DNA of 5,813 nucleotides from Alistipes sp. (GCA_017559685.1 JAFYQY010000137.1:1-5813); one strand, 5' to 3'; numbered from the stretch's first letter, positions 1 to 5,813 are shown. Program-made: numbers and translations. Notes: generated by a model from the letters alone, not told the origin.

Positions 1-97
1 GCTTACGATTGCGAAGCAATACGACTACGCTACAACGCACACTGCACAGACAGGTCTGCCACACCGCCACCGACTGAACGAGTGCCTTTAGACGCAC

Positions 98-129
98 AAA
101 AAAAAGCGACTGCCGTATGACAGTCGCTT
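98..129 (-). terminator. Rho-independent terminator of the tRNA-Leu gene
   Basis: On the minus strand a 9-bp perfect stem (AAGCGACTG pairing with CAGTCGCTT) encloses an 8-base loop at 113-120. An uninterrupted run of T (A at 98-105 on the plus strand) overlaps and follows the stem. It starts only two bases after the 3' end of the tRNA gene, so it fits an intrinsic terminator for that transcript. On the plus strand no T-run follows the stem, so it should work in one direction only. Confidence 0.85.
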
Positions 130-130
130 G

Positions 131-212
131 TGCGGATAAAGGGACTCGAACCCCCACGCCTCTCGGCACCAGATCCTAAGTCTGGCGTGGCTACCAATTA
201 CACCATATCCGC
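131..212 (-). tRNA. tRNA-Leu (anticodon UAG)
   Basis: The minus strand folds into a complete class II tRNA of 82 nt. A 7-bp acceptor stem (GCGGATA with TATCCGC) is followed by discriminator A at 131. The anticodon stem CCAGA/TCTGG closes the 7-base loop CTTAGGA, giving anticodon TAG (plus-strand 176-178), with T before it and G after it as is usual for tRNA-Leu. A long variable arm with stem GCC/GGC marks the class II tRNAs (Leu, Ser, Tyr). The T arm has the loop TTCGAGT, with two G-U pairs in its stem. It reads CUA and probably CUG leucine codons. CCA is not encoded (the next bases read CAA), so it must be added after transcription. It has its own promoter and terminator and looks like a single-gene unit. 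Confidence 0.97.
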
Positions 213-225
213 CTTAGTGCGAGTG

Positions 226-255
226 CAAAGGTAACTATTTTTTTGCAATTCGCAA
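226..255 (-). promoter_or_regulatory. Bacteroidetes-type promoter of tRNA-Leu
   Basis: On the minus strand a TTG (-33 element, 253-255) is separated by exactly 19 bases from TACCTTTG (-7 element, 226-233). This matches the Bacteroidetes sigma-ABfr consensus TTTG-N19-21-TAnnTTTG in the -7 box and spacing. Transcription would start near 219-220, a few bases before the tRNA 5' end at 212, which is the expected distance for a tRNA precursor. The match and spacing are seen in the sequence; activity is inferred. Confidence 0.75.
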
Positions 256-286
256 CCTTGGCGTCTCTTTTTTCGGATAATTGTGC

Positions 287-294
287 TAAATTTG
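287..294 (+). promoter_or_regulatory. Candidate -7 promoter element for the FAD-dehydrogenase gene
   Basis: TAAATTTG matches the Bacteroidetes -7 consensus TAnnTTTG exactly and lies 19 bases before the ATG at 314. That would give a very short 5' leader of about 13 bases. No TTG or TTTG is found 19-21 bases upstream (the nearest, at 258-260, is 26 bases away), so the -33 part is missing or degenerate. The site stands back to back with the tRNA promoter. Confidence 0.4.
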
Positions 295-313
295 CACATT
301 ATTAGCGAACTAT

Positions 314-1867
314 ATGCCAAAGATTATCAACCTTACTCTCTCGCCCAAGCAGGCCTCCGATGCAAAGTTCTACGCTCCGTTGGTGGCTCGTGAATTACGC
401 ATCAAGGAGAGCGATATCGCACTCTTGCGCATCGTCAAGCGCTCGGTAGATGCAAGGCGTGGTGCGTTGAAGGTCAATCTTTCGCTCGAGGCCTACATCG
501 ATAACGAGGAGCAGCCAAAGCCGCTCCATTTCGACTATCCGTCGGTGGTGGGCAAGCCCGAGATTATAATCATCGGCGCCGGCCCTGCGGGTTTATATTG
601 TGCGTTGAGACTCATAGAGTTAGGCTTCAAGCCCATACTCTTTGAGCGAGGCAAGGAGGTTGTCGAGCGAGGCAAAGATATCGCAAAAATTCAGCGCAAC
701 CAGGGTGTCAATCCCGATTCGAACTACGCCTTTGGCGAGGGTGGTGCAGGAACATTCTCTGACGGAAAGCTCTTCACTCGCAGCAAGAAGCGAGGCGACT
801 ACAACCGTGCATTGCAACGCCTTGTTTACCACGGTGCTTCGCCCGAGATTTTGTATGAGGCACACCCTCATATCGGCTCGGACAAACTGCCACGCATCAT
901 CGCCAATATGCGTGATGCTATTCGCACGGCAGGTGGCGAAGTGTACTTCGAGAAGAGGGTCGAGGAGTTGATTGTACGCAATGGTCGTGTTGAGGGCGTA
1001 ATCGCAGGAGGCGACAAGGTCGAGGCGCAGGCCGTAGTGGTTGCTACGGGACACTCGGCACGAGATATATACTATATGTTGCATCGTAGTGGCGTACGCT
1101 TGGAGGCGAAGCCTTACGCTATGGGTGTGCGTATCGAACACCCTCAACAACTCATCAACAACATCCAATACCATCGCTCGCCCGATATGGAGTATCTCCC
1201 ATCGGCATCCTACTCGCTTGTGGCGCAGGTAGGAGGTCGAGGTGTCTACTCGTTCTGTATGTGCCCAGGAGGTTTTATCGTGCCGGCATTGACAGATCAG
1301 AGCGAGTCGGTAGTGAATGGTATGTCGCCATCGCATCGCAACTCGCCATACGCCAACTCGGGCTTCGTGACCGAGATTCGAGAGGAGGACTTTGCGCACC
1401 TCTCGAAGCAGTATGGAGCCTTGGCAGGTTTGGTATTCCAACAGCAGTTGGAGCAGATGGCTCGTGAACAGGCTCCCGAGCACCAGACTGCCCCAGCTCA
1501 GCGTGTAGCCGACTTCGTGGCGGGTCGTCGCTCAACATCATTGCCGAAGTGTTCGTATGTGCCGGGCATCGTTGAGTCGAGACTCGACGAGTGGATGCCT
1601 CAGTTTATGGCGACACGTCTACGTGAGGCGATATCGGTATTCGACAAGAGAATGAAGGGTTACCTCACTAACGAGGCTGTAGTTGTGGGCGTCGAGTCAC
1701 GAACATCGACACCTGTGCGTATTCCTCGTGATAGAGAGACATTGCAACATCCCGAGGTGGGAGGCTTATACCCTGCGGGCGAAGGTGCTGGCTTTGCGGG
1801 AGGAATTATCTCGGCAGCATTGGATGGCGAGCGCATAGCCGAAGCGATAGTAGAAAGCGTAAAATAG
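314..1867 (+). CDS. FAD-dependent dehydrogenase (COG2509-type flavoprotein)
   Basis: This 517-residue protein is a predicted cytosolic flavoprotein oxidoreductase. Residues 1-80 form a small N-terminal domain typical of the COG2509 group. A Rossmann dinucleotide-binding motif follows: a hydrophobic strand, GAGPAG (G88, G90, G93), and about 18 residues later the acidic residue E111 that would bind the FAD ribose. A second FAD-contacting motif, VVVATGHSA, lies at 241-249. The C-terminal GLYPAGEGAGFAGGI (484-498) is the usual third FAD site. The family signatures GEGGAGTFSDGKL (141-153) and FCMCPGGFIVPA (314-325) are intact. The real substrate and electron partner of this family are not known to me. 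No signal peptide or membrane segment is visible. The ATG at 314 is chosen because the N-terminal domain starts there and a promoter-like box lies just upstream. The downstream gene begins one base after its stop, so the two are probably cotranscribed. Confidence 0.9.
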   Translation: MPKIINLTLSPKQASDAKFYAPLVARELRIKESDIALLRIVKRSVDARRGALKVNLSLEAYIDNEEQPKPLHFDYPSVVGKPEIIIIGAGPAGLYCALRLIELGFKPILFERGKEVVERGKDIAKIQRNQGVNPDSNYAFGEGGAGTFSDGKLFTRSKKRGDYNRALQRLVYHGASPEILYEAHPHIGSDKLPRIIANMRDAIRTAGGEVYFEKRVEELIVRNGRVEGVIAGGDKVEAQAVVVATGHSARDIYYMLHRSGVRLEAKPYAMGVRIEHPQQLINNIQYHRSPDMEYLPSASYSLVAQVGGRGVYSFCMCPGGFIVPALTDQSESVVNGMSPSHRNSPYANSGFVTEIREEDFAHLSKQYGALAGLVFQQQLEQMAREQAPEHQTAPAQRVADFVAGRRSTSLPKCSYVPGIVESRLDEWMPQFMATRLREAISVFDKRMKGYLTNEAVVVGVESRTSTPVRIPRDRETLQHPEVGGLYPAGEGAGFAGGIISAALDGERIAEAIVESVK

Positions 1868-1868
1868 G

Positions 1869-2390
1869 ATGGAGAAGATTTACAAATACCGTCTCGGTCG
1901 CCGAGTACTCTATACCTCTATAGTATATATTATAGTAATTGGAGGTTTGGGTGCGCTGCTCACCTTCGTATATGAAGGTGGCTACATCGCAGCGTGGTTT
2001 ATCTCGCTCATTGTGGCTGTCGTGGCGCTGATGACGCTCTCCGTACCTCGACGTGTAGTGGTTGATGAGGAGGGCATCGAGATCCAGTGCATAGCCGAGG
2101 ACACTACCCTATCTCACGAAGATATCGCCCATATCCGCAAGGTCGAAAAGCGTGAAATGAACGCCTGCGTACCTATCTTTAGTGCGGTGGGCTTCTTTGG
2201 TCACTATGGTCGTTTTCTCAATCTGCGAACTATGGAGTTCGTCCATATCTACGCCTCACGCTGGGGTAAGTTCGTAGAGATTACCGATATCGACGGTAAC
2301 AAATACTATATCTCGTGCGAGGAGCGTGACGATATAGTAAAGCGTGTCGAGGGTTACATCAAACCACACGACACGCAAGAAAACATTTAA
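1869..2390 (+). CDS. Two-helix membrane protein with bacterial PH-like domain
   Basis: A 173-residue protein with two hydrophobic segments at about 14-34 and 39-59, forming a hairpin in the inner membrane with a very short turn (EGGY). The remaining 110 or so residues are probably cytosolic. They show a strand-rich pattern ending in a helix (about 151-164), with the motif GFFGHYGRF at 108-116 and the strand pair KFVEITDIDGNKYYISC. This arrangement resembles bacterial PH-domain proteins (bPH family); I judge that from pattern, not a search. The function is unknown; such domains are thought to help membrane-associated assembly or signalling. The ATG lies one base after the stop of the FAD-dehydrogenase gene, implying translational coupling and a shared mRNA. 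No terminator is visible after it, and the next gene converges 18 bases away. Confidence 0.75.
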   Translation: MEKIYKYRLGRRVLYTSIVYIIVIGGLGALLTFVYEGGYIAAWFISLIVAVVALMTLSVPRRVVVDEEGIEIQCIAEDTTLSHEDIAHIRKVEKREMNACVPIFSAVGFFGHYGRFLNLRTMEFVHIYASRWGKFVEITDIDGNKYYISCEERDDIVKRVEGYIKPHDTQENI

Positions 2391-2408
2391 TTACTTCGCC
2401 TTACAATT

Positions 2409-4823
2409 CTACCGACCGTTATCGGTTATAAGAGCTTGAATCTTCTCATTCAAGTCGGTTGCGCCTATCAACTCACCAAGAGAGAGGTGCATACGATAGC
2501 GCCAATAGTGGTGAGCAACAGCAGGGATATTAATACGTTCACGCTCGATATCGTCGCTACGCAACTCCTCCGAAAGTGACAACCAATCCTGCAAAGGCAA
2601 TATCGTAAGCATCGAAGGCGAAGCGAGGTGGCGAGCGATAATCTTCTCGCACAACTCGGCGGTAGCCGTCTCGGGAGCATCGCCCTCCAAGCCGAGCATC
2701 TTATTGTAGTAGTACTCCTGCTCCGCTTCATCACGCCACCACAATCGCAAAGGCGACATATCGTGGGTCGAGGTGGTGCAAACCGAGAGATATGGGTTGC
2801 GCAGTACATCGCCCACACGCACGCCATACTCCTTTGGCATACGCTCAATCTCGAGCGAGAGAATCTGCTCGTCACGCATTACCTGAGGCACACACTTCGG
2901 TATCATTCCCAAATCTTCGCCACACGCCAACATCGAAGTCGAAGCGGTCAAATCGGCCAATCGCTCCGCACCCGTCATACCCCAGAAGGCGTTGTGGCGG
3001 TAGTAGAAGAAGTTGTCGTGCAGACGCACAAAGGCCTCTTGCTGCATCTTCGAGAGCGCCTTAAACTTATCGGTATCGAATGGCGAAATGCGAGGTACAA
3101 AGCCCTCGTCGCAAGCCATCCACAAGATATTATCATCGTTGTACTCCTTCGCCACATCCACCGCCTCATCGAAGTCGTAGCCTGCCGAGCGAATCTCCTC
3201 GGCGGTATATGGCAACGATGGCGAGAAGGCTCCAAGCAGAGCATTTTTAGCACTCTTCGGCACCGACCAGATACGGAAGAAACCGAGAATATGGTCGATG
3301 CGATAGGTGTCGAAATAGTCAGCCATCTTAGCAAAGCGGGCACGCCACCAAGCGTAGCCATCCTTTGCCATCTCCGTCCAATTATAGAGCGGAAAGCCCC
3401 AATTCTGCCCCTCGGCTGCAAAGTCATCAGGTGGTGCACCTGCCGACGAGGTGGTGACAAACAGCTCGGGGTGTTGCCATACATCGACACTTGTCGGCGA
3501 AACGCCAATCGGAATATCGCCCTTGAGTACTACACCCTTGGCGTTGAGAGTCTCGCACGCCTTACGCAACTGACGGTCGAGATGATACTGCACATAGTAG
3601 TAGAAGCCGACCTCCTTGGCATTTCGCTCAGCAAAGGCCGCACAACGCTTCTCGGCATACTTCGTAAAGGTCTTCCACTCCTCGAAGTTGGCGGTGCCAT
3701 ACTTGTCTCGCAACACCGAGAATACCGCATACGGCATCAACCACTCACGATTGCGTTTCTCGAAGTCGCGGAACGACTTGCTATCCATACAGCGAGCGCC
3801 AAGTTGCTCGTAGAGGAGGTGGAGATACTTCATCTTCGCATTGATAACACGCTCGTAATCCACGTCGGGCAGAGCATTCAACTCCGCCTGCAGAGCCTCC
3901 ATCTCGGCTCTGTCGGTCTCGCCACGCAAGTAGCCCACATCGCTCAAACGGATATAGAGCGGATGCAACGCAAACGAAGATACGGTATTATATGGGTAGG
4001 AGTCCTGCCACGAGAACGACATCGAGGTGTCGTTGATAGGCAGAATCTGTATGATACTCTGTTTTGTGGCTGCGCACCACTCGCCCAACGATTGCAAGTC
4101 GGCAAACTCGCCTACGCCAAAGCTCTGCTCCGAGCGCAACGAAAAGACGGGAACTGCCACGCCAGCACCTCGCCACTGCACCTCGTCACGCAGGCGCAAA
4201 CCGAGTGTAAGGTGGAGTTTGTCGGTAGGCACGATGGTACGATTTTCGCCTCGTTCCCAGCGCAAGAACTTGCCTTCAGCAGTCGTCACAACAAACTTAT
4301 ACTCGGCATACTCATTACCCGAGAGATAGAGACCCCAACGATAGTTGCCGAGGTAAGACATCTGCATAGCCTTGTCGGTATGCCACTCGCCCAACTCCTT
4401 CGACGAGCCGACAATAGCCACTCGCTCGGTAGGAGGCAATGCCGCCTCGACCTCGATATAGTGGGTATCGCCCGCAAGCTTGGTCAATGGCTCGACGGTG
4501 TGCTTGAAGATGCACTTGCTAAACATCGAAGTGTGGTAGGTCTTATTCAGAGGGAGGTCGCACCAATGGTCGAGGAGTTCAACTGCCGGCACGCCCGCAA
4601 TCTCGGTGAGTGTGTGACCCTCACCCCACTCCTGACGGATGGTCTTACGTCCCTCGACAACACGATAGGCGTAGTGATAAGGGCGGTCGGAATGGAGTTC
4701 GATATTTACGCTCCAAAGGCCATTGCCATCGTGACGCATATCGATAGGCTTACCCTCAGCGGGTACAATCTGCAATTTAGAACCCTCGTGGGTATAGTAG
4801 TGAAGTTTAAGGTTTGCTTTCAT
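2409..4823 (-). CDS. malQ: 4-alpha-glucanotransferase (amylomaltase, GH77, DPE2-like with two CBM20 domains)
   Basis: An 804-residue cytosolic enzyme (no signal peptide) that transfers alpha-1,4-glucan segments between maltodextrins and releases glucose. Residues 1-115 look like a divergent CBM20 starch-binding domain. Residues 120-210 are a clearer CBM20 with LGEW (W147), YKF (K176) and RWERGENR (W189), matching the known sugar-binding site 1 of CBM20. The GH77 barrel starts near 220 (VPVFSLRSEQSFGVGEF). Catalytic residues are visible: nucleophile D510 in YRIDHILGFFRIW, acid/base E636 in CGEDLGMIP, and transition-state Asp D688 in TSTHDMSPLRLWW. Nucleophile and acid/base are 126 residues apart, against about 47 in short amylomaltases, so an insert of about 80 residues is present, as in plant DPE2 and Bacteroidetes homologues. 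The gene is transcribed alone, with a promoter candidate at 4975-5005 and an AT-rich start region without Shine-Dalgarno. GH77 identity is firm; physiological acceptor preference is inferred. Confidence 0.96.
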   Translation of the reverse strand: MKANLKLHYYTHEGSKLQIVPAEGKPIDMRHDGNGLWSVNIELHSDRPYHYAYRVVEGRKTIRQEWGEGHTLTEIAGVPAVELLDHWCDLPLNKTYHTSMFSKCIFKHTVEPLTKLAGDTHYIEVEAALPPTERVAIVGSSKELGEWHTDKAMQMSYLGNYRWGLYLSGNEYAEYKFVVTTAEGKFLRWERGENRTIVPTDKLHLTLGLRLRDEVQWRGAGVAVPVFSLRSEQSFGVGEFADLQSLGEWCAATKQSIIQILPINDTSMSFSWQDSYPYNTVSSFALHPLYIRLSDVGYLRGETDRAEMEALQAELNALPDVDYERVINAKMKYLHLLYEQLGARCMDSKSFRDFEKRNREWLMPYAVFSVLRDKYGTANFEEWKTFTKYAEKRCAAFAERNAKEVGFYYYVQYHLDRQLRKACETLNAKGVVLKGDIPIGVSPTSVDVWQHPELFVTTSSAGAPPDDFAAEGQNWGFPLYNWTEMAKDGYAWWRARFAKMADYFDTYRIDHILGFFRIWSVPKSAKNALLGAFSPSLPYTAEEIRSAGYDFDEAVDVAKEYNDDNILWMACDEGFVPRISPFDTDKFKALSKMQQEAFVRLHDNFFYYRHNAFWGMTGAERLADLTASTSMLACGEDLGMIPKCVPQVMRDEQILSLEIERMPKEYGVRVGDVLRNPYLSVCTTSTHDMSPLRLWWRDEAEQEYYYNKMLGLEGDAPETATAELCEKIIARHLASPSMLTILPLQDWLSLSEELRSDDIERERINIPAVAHHYWRYRMHLSLGELIGATDLNEKIQALITDNGR

Positions 4824-4840
4824 ATAAATAATAAAACAGC

Positions 4841-4961
4841 AAGAGTCTACCTCTTTTCTCGCAGCGTTCCACTGCGTTTACAAATCTGACCCACCCCCAA
4901 ACCCCCGCCTCAGGCGTGGGCTTAGTCCGCCATAGGCGGATAAAGCGGAAATTCCACTCCG
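4841..4961 (-). other. Hairpin-rich untranslated leader of malQ with a G-rich tract
   Basis: Between the malQ start and its candidate promoter the leader carries a chain of short inverted repeats. They are AAGAG/CTCTT (4841-4855), CGCAG/CTGCG (4860-4876), a GC hairpin with CGCC/GGCG flanked by CCC/GGG (4902-4920), TCCGCC/GGCGGA with loop ATA (4926-4940), and CGGA/TCCG (4946-4961). The two central ones are strong and GC-rich; the others are short and could be chance. In the mRNA sense, 4890-4915 is G-rich, with tracts of 5, 5 and 3 G plus GG pairs, so a G-quadruplex is possible. No known riboswitch core is recognised. It may be a leader that controls translation or a palindromic intergenic repeat. 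Confidence 0.45.
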
Positions 4962-4967
4962 TGAAAT

Positions 4968-5002
4968 CATATATCAAATTTATGCAAAAAAATTGATATA
5001 TG
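4968..5002. promoter_or_regulatory. 10-bp inverted repeat overlapping the malQ promoter (candidate operator)
   Basis: CATATATCAA (4968-4977) and TTGATATATG (4993-5002) are perfect inverted copies separated by 15 bases, with partial pairing continuing inward (4979-4981 with 4989-4991). The dyad runs from the predicted start point through the -7 box to the edge of the -33 element. A dimeric regulator bound here would block RNA polymerase. The repeat is AT-rich, so chance must be weighed. No regulator gene is present in the window. Confidence 0.45.
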
Positions 5003-5005
5003 CAA
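4975..5005 (-). promoter_or_regulatory. Bacteroidetes-type promoter of malQ
   Basis: On the minus strand TTG (-33, 5003-5005) is followed after exactly 20 bases by TAAATTTG (-7, 4975-4982), a full match to TAnnTTTG with accepted spacing. Transcription would start near 4968, giving a 5' leader of about 145 nt before the malQ ATG. I found no equally good -33/-7 pair closer to the start codon. The box and spacing are seen; use in the cell is inferred. Confidence 0.6.
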
Positions 5006-5030
5006 TAGTAGTTTGCATTTTTTACGTTTT

Positions 5031-5096
5031 GATTAAAGGCATTAAGGGCATTAAGGGCATTAAGGAGAAATTAAAGAGTTTAAAGAGTTTAAGGAA
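5031..5096. repeat. Tandem 9-bp-period TTAA repeats upstream of malQ
   Basis: Seven TTAA cores start at 5033, 5042, 5051, 5060, 5071, 5080 and 5089, so the spacings are 9, 9, 9, 11, 9 and 9 bases. The first block has three exact copies of GGCATTAAG (5038-5064). The second block consists of TTTAAAGAG-like units (about 5070-5096). Both share the pattern (A/T)TTAA(A/G)(A/G). The array begins 26 bases upstream of the -33 element of the malQ promoter, where an activator or DNA-bending element would sit. It may equally be a simple slippage-prone repeat. Confidence 0.75.
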
Positions 5097-5194
5097 AATA
5101 GAGAATTGTCATTAATCTCACCGACCTCCCTAAATTCACTACACGCTACAACAAAAAATCAGAGATGATTGAGGGTATTTATTGCCAAACAAGA
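5097..5194. other. Intergenic stretch without a recognised gene or strong signal
   Basis: This is part of the 461-base gap between the decarboxylase subunit gene and malQ. I see no coding region with support, no RNA gene and no consensus promoter on either strand. The only structure is a weak 5-bp AATCA/TGATT hairpin at 5157-5170, which on the minus strand is followed by a T-run (5153-5156). It could act as a weak last-resort terminator for the upstream transcript, but the stem is short and AT-rich. Confidence 0.4.
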
Positions 5195-5237
5195 AGCGGA
5201 GTCCGCAGCATACTAAGCGTATGTGAGGAACTCCGCT
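5195..5237 (-). terminator. Long imperfect GC-containing hairpin, candidate terminator or intergenic repeat
   Basis: An 8-bp perfect outer stem (AGCGGAGT with ACTCCGCT) encloses an inner stem of about 6 bp (GCATAC with GTATGT, one G-U) across an internal loop. It lies about 48 bases after the stop of the decarboxylase subunit gene. On the minus strand it is followed by TCTTGTTTGG, only moderately T-rich, so intrinsic termination is possible but not textbook. The long stem-loop could instead be a dispersed palindromic element. Confidence 0.5.
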
Positions 5238-5243
5238 ATTGCA

Positions 5244-5266
5244 GATTGGTGAAATATACACCAATC
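5244..5266 (-). terminator. 8-bp hairpin just downstream of the decarboxylase beta-subunit gene
   Basis: GATTGGTG (5244-5251) pairs perfectly with CACCAATC (5259-5266) around a 7-base AT loop, 18 bases after the stop codon. On the minus strand no T-run follows; an A-rich stretch precedes it instead, so on the plus strand it has the T-run (5274-5281) after a 7-base gap. It may stabilise the 3' end of the transcript or act with the next hairpin in termination. Confidence 0.45.
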
Positions 5267-5284
5267 AGAATGATTTTTTTTATT

Positions 5285-5813
5285 TTAGCCGAGGAAGGCA
5301 AGCAAAATACCCGCCGCAACCGCCGATCCTACCACACCAGCCACGTTAGGGCCCATAGCGTGCATAAGGAGGAAGTTCGAAGGATTTGCCTTCTGACCTA
5401 CAGTCTGCGATACACGTGCTGCCATTGGAACAGCAGATACACCTGCAGAACCGATAAGTGGGTTAATCTTCTTTCCCTCAGGGAGGAAGAGGTTCATAAA
5501 CTTAGCGAGAAGGAGACCTCCAGCAGTACCACAGCTAAATGCGAGGATACCGAGTACGAGGATAAAGAGAGTCTTCTCGTTAAGGAACGACTCACCTGTA
5601 GCTGTAGCACCAACCGAGATACCGAGGAAGATAACCACGATGTTCATCAACTCGTTCTGAACGGTCTTAGCCAAACGATCAACAACACCACACTCCTTCA
5701 TCAAGTTACCGAGCATCAAGCAGCCCACGAGTGGAGCAGCCGATGGAAGGAGAAGAGCGATGATGATGGTGAGGATGATAGGGAAGATAATCTTCTCGGT
5801 CTTCGACACCTGA
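5285..5813 (-). CDS. Sodium-ion-translocating decarboxylase beta subunit (OadB/MmdB/GcdB family), C-terminal part
   Basis: This is the membrane subunit of a biotin-dependent Na+ pump. It decarboxylates the carboxybiotin carrier and drives Na+ out of the cell. Only about 175 C-terminal residues are present; family members are usually about 370-430, so the gene continues beyond the right edge. The GTG at 5807-5809 is an internal valine, since the frame stays open upstream (Q before V). Hydrophobic segments lie at about 8-34, 54-74, 81-105 and 146-173, counted from that valine. The signature [17 protein letters not shown] (116-132) contains residues matching N373, S382 and R389 of Klebsiella OadB, all intact. 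The ending [22 protein letters not shown] is typical. The substrate (oxaloacetate, methylmalonyl-CoA or glutaconyl-CoA) is set by the alpha subunit, which is not visible. In Bacteroidales methylmalonyl-CoA in the propionate route is plausible. The gene ends its transcription unit, as beta-subunit genes often do. Confidence 0.95.
   Translation of the reverse strand, partial: QVSKTEKIIFPIILTIIIALLLPSAAPLVGCLMLGNLMKECGVVDRLAKTVQNELMNIVVIFLGISVGATATGESFLNEKTLFILVLGILAFSCGTAGGLLLAKFMNLFLPEGKKINPLIGSAGVSAVPMAARVSQTVGQKANPSNFLLMHAMGPNVAGVVGSAVAAGILLAFLG

Noticed and set aside
1..120. A plus-strand frame open from base 1 to a TGA at 118-120, possibly the end of a gene to the left.
   Set aside because: About 39 codons, no recognisable motif, it runs into the tRNA terminator hairpin, and the other frames are also open for 24-29 codons; not distinguishable from chance.
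620..1483. A 287-codon minus-strand open frame opposite the FAD-dehydrogenase gene.
   Set aside because: Same codon-register shadow effect; the sense protein has complete FAD motifs.
2415..2426. ACCG-TTAT-CGGT hairpin at the 3' end of malQ as a shared terminator for the convergent genes.
   Set aside because: Only a 4-bp stem, inside the malQ coding sequence, with no T-run on either side.
2628..4889. A 753-codon open frame on the plus strand, opposite malQ.
   Set aside because: It is in exact antisense codon register with the clear GH77 gene, its translation is low in recognisable motifs, and its openness follows from lack of TTA, CTA and TCA codons in malQ.
5092..5133. Minus-strand GGGAGG followed by ATG and a 7-codon frame ending in TAA, as a possible leader peptide upstream of malQ.
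   Set aside because: Spacing from the purine run to ATG is about 12 bases, Shine-Dalgarno sites are not a reliable signal in this group, and it lies upstream of the predicted malQ transcription start.
5807..5809. GTG as the start codon of the decarboxylase beta subunit.
   Set aside because: The frame continues open upstream to the window edge, and the protein is far shorter than the family while lacking the whole N-terminal half; the GTG is an internal valine.
5165..5813. A plus-strand frame open from an ATG to the window edge, 216 codons.
   Set aside because: It passes through both intergenic hairpins and then runs antisense to the decarboxylase gene in the same codon register; a codon-bias shadow.

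Overview
The window looks like ordinary chromosome from a Bacteroidota (Bacteroidales) gut-type bacterium, perhaps Alistipes or a relative. Three things point there. Promoter-like sites match the Bacteroidetes TTG-N19/20-TAnnTTTG consensus rather than sigma-70. The starts show no Shine-Dalgarno sequence that decides them. A two-CBM20 amylomaltase of the DPE2 type sits close to a sodium-pumping decarboxylase beta subunit, a combination known from this group. The genus is inference only.

Layout, left to right. Positions 1-97 hold nothing I can assign. A tRNA-Leu(UAG) gene lies on the minus strand at 131-212, with its promoter at 226-255 and a hairpin/U-tract terminator at 98-129. Back to back with it, on the plus strand, is a two-gene unit. 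The first gene is a COG2509-type FAD-dependent dehydrogenase (314-1867). One base after its stop begins a 173-residue two-helix membrane protein with a PH-like cytosolic part (1869-2390). Converging on this pair with an 18-base gap is malQ (2409-4823, minus), an 804-residue 4-alpha-glucanotransferase that moves glucan units in maltodextrin/starch metabolism.

The 461-base gap at 4824-5284 is the least ordinary part. Read in the malQ direction it holds, in order: two hairpins just after the upstream decarboxylase gene (terminator candidates), about 100 bases with no clear signal, a 9-bp-period TTAA repeat array, a consensus Bacteroidetes promoter covered by a 10-bp dyad, and a roughly 145-nt leader containing several short hairpins and a G-rich tract. 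The right edge carries the C-terminal part of an oadB/mmdB/gcdB-type sodium-pump beta subunit (5285-5813, minus), cut by the window end.

The genes do not form one pathway. MalQ feeds glucose units to glycolysis, and the decarboxylase works at the fermentative end (oxaloacetate or methylmalonyl-CoA), but they look like separate transcription units. I see no mobile element, CRISPR array, toxin-antitoxin pair or defence system, and no convincing undescribed system. The items most worth checking are the regulatory structures upstream of malQ.
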